NCBI RefSeq assembly: GCF_050436995.1
Contig: NC_134747.1
Location: 1,929,501 to 1,993,500 of the forward strand
Direction: 5' to 3'
DNA length: 64,000 nt
Source: Anticarsia gemmatalis
Taxonomy: Eukaryota; Arthropoda; Insecta; Lepidoptera; Erebidae
Positions within the stretch are counted from its first letter, which is position 1; every line of letters begins with the position of its first letter. Shown piece after piece: positions 56,040 through 64,000 of this stretch. The notes beneath the pieces were generated by a model. The model was not told the origin of the DNA and did no database searches. It was given only the letters and a program-made list of their open reading frames with translations. Made by a program: the position numbers and the translations under genes.

Positions 56040-56368
56040 CGGCCGTGGCTCAGTGATTAAGCCACTGCCAGCGGGTCGGGAGAGTGTAGGTTCGATTCCC
56101 ATACGGAACAAATATTTGTGTGATTTAAAGATAGTTATAACTTTTAAACTCTCGCGTTGTATGTTTAATGTATAATAGAATACGGGAATTAACGCCAACA
56201 CGCATTTTACCTTAAAATGCCTTACGTGCCTTACTGCACTCGCCGTGGTCTATTCTATTATACATTAACTATAGTTGTTTCGGGTCTGGTTGTACTTTGT
56301 GTCCGTTGTTTGTATGTTTGTAAAAGTCCTCAGGGTACAAGAGCAATTTATAGTCCGGAAGATGTCTT
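56040..56368 (+). mobile_element. tRNA-derived SINE split by a nested insertion
   Basis: The head (GGCCGTGGCTCAGTGATTAA, then GGTTCGATTCCCATACGG) and the body (GTTTCGGGTCTGGTTGTACT) are separated by about 140 bp absent from other copies. The insert lies between two ATAGTT copies, probably the target-site duplication. Confidence 0.85.
56133..56268. mobile_element. Small inverted-repeat insertion nested in a SINE
   Basis: The insert contains TAATGTATAATAGAATA on one side and its complement on the other, around GGGAATTAACGCCAACACGC. A related core, GAAATTAACGCGAACACGCC, occurs at 5396-5415. The class is unknown. Confidence 0.65.
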
Positions 56369-58937
56369 TAAAAAATGAAAGAAAGTAAGATAAGGGTCTA
56401 TGAGAAGAAAGTAGTTTTTATGGATTAATTACATTGTAATAAGATACGTGGTAAGTTTATGTTATTTAACTAACTACGACTTGTTGTCACATTTTATTAT
56501 GCCTTACGTTCGCATTTTAGGTTTAACTTTTACAATTAATACCATTACCTGAGACAAACTTAATTTTTAACAATTAACAAACTAAGCACTATCTGGCAAT
56601 CAAATTATAATTAGCAGAGCTAGTAACTAAGGAACAATTATAAAATCGAAATATGAAGGAAATGCAGTTTAATCTTGATTTACTAATAAAATCATATAAG
56701 TTAAACCCATAAAATTACGAGATTACACATTTAAGCCTTGCCCCTGTTTTTGTTACAACCATTCAGAAGCAAAATAAATCACCAAAATGAAAACCCATGA
56801 AATTTCAAGATCTATAGATATGAGTTTTGCCTCTGCTTTTGTCACCACCATTCAGTTAAACAAAAATTTTCACCTAAATTAAATTTTCTATCTACCTAAA
56901 TATAACTTCGTACAAAAAATATGAGCTGCATAACTTGCGGCTCCGTAAATTAAGACAATGCAGATAGCTCACATAAATCTGTTGTATCGCCAATAGGTGA
57001 TCGCTATCGCCCCCTAACTGCGCCCCCCGTGGGGGGAGGAAGGGGGCAGCTCTCGTTATCCTGCATAGAATGCAACCAAGAACATTTTGGTTATTTTCTG
57101 ATTGGAATTATTTTGCTTTATTAATGTACACTTATTTATGCTTTGGGTAGAGCCAATTTTAGTGGAATTATGTTGTAAGATGAGGCAACTCCAAAGTCGT
57201 TGCCTGCTTTTGACTGAAAATGCAACATAGTTTCCGGTTAAAGTAAAGAAAAATATTTCTCTATTCTCGGTTTCTATGAGTAACGAAAAAGTTCATCGTG
57301 CAATTTGATGAAATCATCCAAACAAAATTAACAATAAACTATATTTTTTTATGTCTGCACTCAAACACTCCTATGAAGGGTGGTCTCCTTGTTTGCGTAC
57401 TTCTAAAATTGTCAGTATCTAATACACTGCCACACTATCTATCCGTAGTTAGATAGAAGATAGTTTAGTACTAAATGGAGTGCCAAGTAATATCGGAATC
57501 AAATATGTATCCTTTATGTTTCAAAGCGTTTATCAGCCACATAAACTAACAAATTGATTTCGTTGCAGTTCATTTCAAGAAACATTGTCTCTATTAATAT
57601 TATCTCGAAAACAATATTCGCAAACAATTCGCTATAACTTGTCCGTATCGAGTATCTAAATCTTTGAATATGACAAAGCAACAAATTTCCACACTTCAAT
57701 CTGTGTGCGCGTAGGCACAATCGCGAACATCTACGAGCGTGGCCGAAGCGGGCCGAGGGCGCCCGACGCGACCCGAGCTCGCCCGAACTATCGCCGAGTG
57801 TGTCCTGCGATATCTGTAGGCCGTGGGTGGCCGATCTATCTGAAATGCCAAGTTGAAGGGAATGTGAATTTGACGGTCAAATGGCTGCCTTGATAACTCG
57901 CCGGGACTATTTATGGAAGGCTAGCAAACTAACAATCTAAATACTTAAGTGAAAGACGTAAACGATGTTGACAATTTTGTAACTAACACACGGAAATTAC
58001 CGCGGGCAGGCTTTCAAACATATCTGCAGGTAATTACTGATTGAGCGAAACGATAAGCAAATCAAAGTTCAATCAGATTATTTACTTTAAAAGGGTTAAT
58101 ATAATCTTAAGGAAAATAATTTCAGCGATCGTTATCTGAATCATCCGCATTGGATTCACGCCTCATAACCAAGCAGACATATTTATATCCTTAATATAAT
58201 TGCAACACAATATTTCCATTTGACAAAGGCCTCAGTATAAAACCACGACGTTTTTCACGAGTACTTTATCTCAGTAATCGGCGCTCTTAAGCCAATCCTT
58301 ATCCCATTTACGCCTGCCATTAGCATTAAAATCTCGAGTTATCTCATACAATAAAAACTGAACCGGTCTGATGTATAAATAATAATAATATAGAACAATC
58401 ATGTACAGTAATTAGGTAATAAATTCTTCAAAAGATATAAAGAAAAAAATACTTTTTGATTTGTTTGTGTGCCCGTAATGTTCCGTGGTCGTGCGATATG
58501 AGATGACGTAAACGGAGGTATGAAACCTTTTTACTGATTTTTAGTTCGATATTATTTATGTTGTAGTTTATTTTATACAAAATGGCCGATATTGTATCAA
58601 TAAGTATTTGCGGTTTTATCTCTGATTAGGGTCGATTCTGAAAATGGTGTGGTAATTAGTTTAAGATTAAGCTTATTTTTAATACAAAAAGGAATTAATT
58701 AGGCACGCTCAACGTTTTACCTCTGTTCTTTTCCTTAGTTTCCTTCTATAAAGGGCTCAGCAATTTCTAGCTACTGTTCTTCGATGGCTTATTGTTATAT
58801 TTGCTCAATAAATACCATTTTCAAACATTTTCAGGACCTCATCCCCCATAAAATGCATGTGACTGACGATATTAACGCCCAAACTTAAGTGCATTTCATA
58901 ACACTCTGACCACACCTTTGGGTATAACATCCATATC

Positions 58938-59178
58938 TTACTATATCCTACTAATATTTTAAGTGCGAAAGTTTGTGAGAATGTGTGTATGTATGGATGT
59001 TTGTTACTCTTTCACGCAAATACTACAGAAACGATGATGATGAAATTTGGTATATACGTAGCTGAAGACCCAGAATAACATATAAGCTTCTTTTTATCTC
59101 GGAGTTCCCGAGGGATCGGGATTTACACGGGAAGAGTTTCCCCGCGGACGAAATCGCGGGCGGTCTTTAGTCTATACA
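58938..59178 (-). mobile_element. LINE 3'-tail fragment
   Basis: The reverse complement starts ACTAAAGACCGCCCGCGATT and TCGTCCGCGGGGAAAC, includes CCAAATTTCATCATCATCG, and ends with TCACAAACTTTCGCACTTAA and AATATTAG. Confidence 0.75.
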
Positions 59179-62100
59179 TATAATAATTCTGTAGTTATTA
59201 AAAAATCTACACATCATATTATACGTAATATAACTCAGTAAGTAAATAAGCCACGATCTCGCATCGTCTCGCCGTGCACTCAGAGCCGAAATCTTGCCGA
59301 TAAGGGCGCATTCGTTTTTATATTTATTGGTAGATAAGAGCCGGCTGCGAATCGATTAGACCACTTAAACAAACGATACCTATCTCTCTCTGTTTGTAAA
59401 AATAGACGGGTTATTGCGACCAGTAGGGCATTAAAGGAGATTATAATAAGTCTTCAGTAACTATTGCTGTGGTCTTAAAATGAATCATTGAAATGTACGC
59501 GGATAACTTTAGAGCACATTTATCAGCCTAGTTTTTACTAACCTAAATTAGATAATTATTTTTCATGGGATTGTTACTGTCAGTCCATGATGAGTACGGG
59601 AGCGATGGGATTCAAATTTCCATGGGAATGGAATCAAACTAATAAAAGTCATAAACAATGTACTACAAAAATTATTCTTGTAGTCGAGGCTATGGACAGA
59701 CCATAGCGAGTTTGACTTTTAAAATTACTTGGAAAAATAAATCTTGCAAAATTAATATTTGTCGAGAGTTAGTCATTTGTCGACAGCAGATCCAGAGTTA
59801 TTTTTTGATCTCAGAGAAGTTACGACTAGCATAAGTTTAGGCTGATTTTAGTTAAACAGATTCGAGCACACTGACATCTGGATTCTGGAACCATGACATA
59901 GAAATCTTTCTGTACACGACAGACACATACAAGGGGTAATTTAAAGCAATAGGCTATTTAGACCTAAGGGAGCGGAATAATCACTATAAGATAGAGCAAA
60001 GCTGTACAAAACAGGTAATACAATCTACTTATTTCTAGTCCTTACTAATTAGTGTACCCACCTCATAAACTGAAAACATATCAATATTAATAATTTTCTT
60101 ATAACTAAGATGCGCTGTTAGATTGTGTAGGTTTCTTTTACTCATTGATAGCTCTTGATAGCAGCATCCCGTCCTCAAGATAATGATATTTACTATTTAA
60201 TTAGATCGCATATTATGCTATAAGTGGCGTTTTATGTTGCAATTAGCTGTCCACCGTAGTTGACAGAGCGGTATTCATAATCTGTGGTCGAGAAAAAGGC
60301 GGGAGTTGTGAGATTAGTTGTCTATGTGTGAAAAAAAAGATAAATCTATGAATGATATTCTCTTCTAAATGCAAAATATTGTTTTGATTATATTACATTA
60401 TACTATTTAATGTGTTAAAAACACTTTTTAATATTACTTTGGAGTATAGAAATAGATTTATATTGTTAATGACATGGCCTATTAAAAATGTAATTTTCAT
60501 TCAAATCGATTTCTAGATTTCAAAGATAACGCTAATTAGTAAAAAAAACAGTGTTTAGAATAAAAAATAATGCATATTCTGTGTAAAATATATGTAAGTA
60601 GTAAATTAAAATAAACCGAATTACTTAACACATAATTATTACTTCCTGTTTTATTAATTAATTTACTTGATAGCTGTGGTTTAATATTTTTAAAACCATT
60701 GACCTCACACAGGATATTCCGGTTCGAATCCGGGGCATAGAACTCTAGAAAATAATCGTAAATTATTTAAAAGTATGTCTTAAAATTAATATATTGAGGT
60801 AGGTCACTTTTGGCATGGCCAGTATATCTACATAGTTGACTAAAGATTCGATTGGAGATAATAAGTATTTCTGAACTTGATCTTGGACGATATCAAAAGT
60901 CGATTTTAGTCGTTGTCAGTTAAATAACAGTTAGGTAGGTATATCAAATTACATAAAACGGGGTTACAAGTTGACTAGCAGTTAATTAGAGTCAACTCAA
61001 AAAACATGACTTGAACAACATTAAATCCGAAAATTATTGACTCGATTGTCTACTGCTATCGACTACCGGAAACCGGCTAGCTATCGAAAAATTTTACACG
61101 CAAAGTTAGTTTAAGTAAAATACTAGTTTGTGTAAAATACGCTAGAGGCGCTGAAAAAGAATAGTAATTATAAATTCTCGAAAACACTATCCATAATAAT
61201 GATAGGAAATCTCCTACTAACCAAAAGAAACAATTTTCAAAATGCAAAATGCGAAGAGACATTTCGAAGTTTAGAATTGAAATAAAATCCAAATTGATTT
61301 GAAAGCGGTTTTGTTGTTGGTAGTAAAAGTCGAAATAATAATGTATCTTCTAAAATATAAGTCCATTTATGACCGTATAATGTTATATTGAAAGGTGTTC
61401 AGTTGCTGATAGCGGGACTCGGTCAATACGAATAGAATAGAGATAGCGAGTCGTCTGATGTTTGGTGAAAAATGAAAATTATTTTTTGAACATTAAAAGT
61501 GCCAAGTGTTTTGATTTTTTGGACATTTAATGTCATTTTGACACGTGCATCAGTACTGAACTATGTTAAATTATGTATTTCTTTGATATGAAAAGGTTAT
61601 AGTAAAAATATATTTTGATAAAGTAAGTAGTTTGTTGCTGCAAGTTGCTATTGAAGCTGAAAAAGAAATGAAAAATAATAGAACTTATTGAATAAAGTGT
61701 TGCTTTACATTAAGTATAATAAAAACGAATGTTTGAGTTTAAAATTAATTTAGGCCTCATAAAATAACCACAATTAAGTTAAAAAATCAAATAAAAAGAA
61801 ATCACCAACTCCTGAACGAAAAGTACGATTCTCATATCAAAAAAATAAATTTCAAGATTCCCGCGATACACCTTATCTGTTTAAAGCATGGTAATGACAA
61901 AATTAGTCGAAAATGTTGCCATCATTTTATGGAAAAAGTGTGCCATTTTTGCAATCTAATCTTTTAATGTATTAGTCGATTTATAGGTATTGAGACTCGT
62001 TTGAGTTTCCGGCCAAGATTGAGTCGATAAGATATGATCTTAGAATAACTTGCGGGGTCAATGGCCGGTGTTATTGGTTCATTAGTCCAGTGGTTACAAG

Positions 62101-64000
62101 GTTAGTGAGGACCTGGCCGAGGACGAGGCCAACGTACTCATATTTTAGGCTTTACGTACATGTACAGCTGGAAAAAGGAATTGTCCAAATTACACTCAGT
62201 AACGGACGAAGTTCTGTCATAAGATGATTGTGTCTTGTGTTTTCTTAAAATGTGTATAATTATATTGCTATATTGTAACCATAGGTTAAATTTATTATAT
62301 TAAGGGCTAATTGTCTTTACTATACTAAAACTCGACTAACTGCAGACTCCGAAACGGTAATCAATGAAAACTAATTAAATAATGTAGACTAATGTAGAGC
62401 CAAGAACCATCAGCTATACTCTAACTCCACTCAAAAGCTGCAATATACGTTTTTAATTTACGTAGACCTATGAGGACTCCATTCAAAGGCCAGAGTAATC
62501 AAACTATAGTAACCCACAGTCATCGCTCTACATTGAAAGAATACCTAACTTAATTATAAACTAAATCTAAAATAAACATATAATGCTTTGTTATCACAGT
62601 TCACATTAGATTTACCTTCACAGAAACACAACACCATATTTCTTCAACTCAAAGTTACTCAAAATTACATACTTTCAGAAGCCATTTTTTTTCAAAAATG
62701 TAAATAATTCAAGCAGTAAAGCATAATATCTGAAGTGTGTAGTCAATCAGGTTGTTGGGCATCAATGCCATCAATAGCAGGTTATCTGGGCGCCCAGCAG
62801 CTCTATCGGTCTATACATCACGTTGGGCGGGCGGCGCCCTTATCACCCGCTCGCACACCGCGTACGTTTATTTCCACAATCAACTTGTGTGCAAATATTA
62901 AGTGTAGGTTTTATGTCTGCCTGTTTTTCGTTGTAAACGGTAGATTGTGATTACAATTGTTTGTTGCTGTTTACTGTTTGTGAAAACAGATGTGAAAAAT
63001 GTTGTGTAACGTTTACTTTGTGGAAGCTTTACTGTTTTGTAAACTAAATTATAATGAGTAAAATGAAGATTAATATGAACGTAATAACAAAAAAACTACC
63101 CTAAGGAACGTTCCATGGTTCCAGTATGCGTATAACTTTCTGTTTGACAACGAGTGTAAAACAAATTGATAGTCACTATTTAGTACATTGCTGCTTTGAC
63201 GTAACGTGTTAATCACTATAATCTAAGGAAGAAAATAATGTACAGCATAGTGCCTTTTCAAATAATTGTCAACTGAGATAGCCTCCCAATTTTAAGTGTT
63301 CTTGCTTATGGCAAGGTATTATTTACGCAAGTGTAAAATTAAAGCAATATTCACACTAGAATCGATTAATAAAATGCTTAATTTATATTAAAAGCTACAT
63401 AACATAGTCATTATTACTTTTAATTCCAAACAACTCGAAAACATCGCATTTTTGAAACAAAAAGACCCTCTAAAAAGGCATCTAAAATCCAAAAAAACTA
63501 TGGTCTCCATGCAATCTTCGCACCAAAGCTTATCTGAAATGATCGCAGGTTTTCCAAAACAGGTACAAAGCATGTTGACTTAACCTGGCGGCATTAAAAG
63601 CCAGGAGTAGAGCGTTGTATAGCATATAACGGGACGAACTGCCGGGTGCCGCCGACTGATAACAACCGCTAGTATTGCGTTATTCTTTTTATGGATACAC
63701 ACAACATTTAGAAGTGAAATTCTTGATAATGTATGCTTTATTGGCTGTTTTAGGGATTAGTGCAGTTTAGGTTGCAGTCTTTATCTACTTCAAAAAAGTA
63801 ATTAATCGTAGAAAGTTAACTAGATATTGGATTGACTGTTGTTTATAGTGCTTTCCAGGAATATGGAATTTTTAAATTTACAGCCTGAAGTAACCAAAAT
63901 TCGAAACTTTGTCATGTAAAGTTAAAGTTGTACAGTGTTTTGTAATGGGACATTTAAAATGACTTAAGTTTTTGATATACAAGAGATGCTGTTTATATTT

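Larger units (their letters stand above)
35232..64000. other. 28.8-kb coding-free stretch upstream of the ush exon
   Basis: No exon with convincing splice sites and protein similarity was found on either strand. It probably represents the first intron and 5' regulatory DNA of ush, which has long introns in insects. Unique, moderately GC-rich sequence dominates 35.3-36.8, 42.1-43.9 and 45.7-47.8 kb. CpG-dense patches lie near 47.05-47.15, 52.60-52.68, 53.56-53.69 and 57.70-57.90 kb. Repeat fragments are scattered, mainly after 48 kb. I searched the minus strand by eye for the MSRRKQ-type FOG repression motif and did not find it. Confidence 0.6.

Noticed and set aside
60700..60745. tRNA-like box B (GGTTCGAATCC)
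   Set aside because: No acceptable cloverleaf or box A at the correct distance; treated as a chance or decayed SINE match.
35232..64000. Search for the FOG repression motif (MSRRKQ-like) exon of ush
   Set aside because: Candidate GACAT/ACTCAT positions on the minus-strand complement were read and none continued with Arg-Arg-Lys-Gln codons; the exon is probably outside the window.
1..64000. CRISPR array, bacterial operon, provirus or autonomous transposase
   Set aside because: No regular direct-repeat/spacer pattern and no transposase, integrase or reverse transcriptase reading frame was seen; all mobile sequences are short non-coding relics.

Overview
The window is eukaryotic and comes from a moth, most likely a noctuoid lepidopteran. 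This is inferred from GT-AG introns, AT-rich introns, abundant tRNA-derived SINEs with a shared body, LINE 3' tails beginning CTAGCT-GACCC/TTGCCCGCGACTTCG, a dispersed tail containing CCCTTGCCCAGCAGTGGGAC, 5S-rRNA-derived SINEs and several small inverted-repeat elements. No bacterial-type operon, CRISPR array, provirus or complete autonomous transposon was seen.

Four protein genes were assembled exon by exon from splice sites and reading phase. (1) 1-11702, plus: a TRIM45-type RING/B-box/coiled-coil/filamin E3 ligase. Its first exon runs off the left edge; 11 exons and 572 codons are visible. (2) 25196-13411, minus: Mediator subunit 15 (MED15), complete, 11 exons, 694 aa, with an N-terminal KIX domain, a Gln/Met-rich middle and the conserved C-terminal MED15 domain. 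(3) 26472-29387, plus: the SLC7A6OS/Iwr1 RNA polymerase II nuclear-import adaptor, complete, 4 exons, 313 aa. (4) 35231-32715, minus: the last two coding exons of a FOG/U-shaped (ush) GATA cofactor, with nine zinc fingers and a PLDLS CtBP-binding motif. Its 5' coding exon(s) were not found.

Layout: TRIM45 and MED15 converge (1.7 kb between stop codons). MED15 and Iwr1 diverge from a 1.27-kb intergenic region carrying two perfect CRE palindromes. Iwr1 and ush converge. MED15 and Iwr1 both serve RNA polymerase II (coactivator bridge and polymerase import), and ush is a sequence-specific co-regulator, but nothing shows that they act as one unit. From 35.2 to 64 kb no coding exon is supported. 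This stretch is probably upstream sequence or first intron of ush, with promoter-like CCAAT boxes at 35.9 kb, CpG-dense patches and many repeat fragments.

The most unusual items are: an 835-bp element with 30-bp terminal inverted repeats in the last Iwr1 intron, packed with ACACAGTA/TACTGTGT motifs; a strong orphan terminal exon (20217-20043) in MED15 intron 4 whose phase fits MED15 exon 4; a possible plus-strand first exon in the same intron; a perfect 62-bp palindrome in a MED15 intron; a four-copy fold-back MITE family; two 5S-derived SINE copies; and three consecutive TRIM45 exons of exactly 59 codons each. I found no convincing evidence of a new multi-gene biological system.
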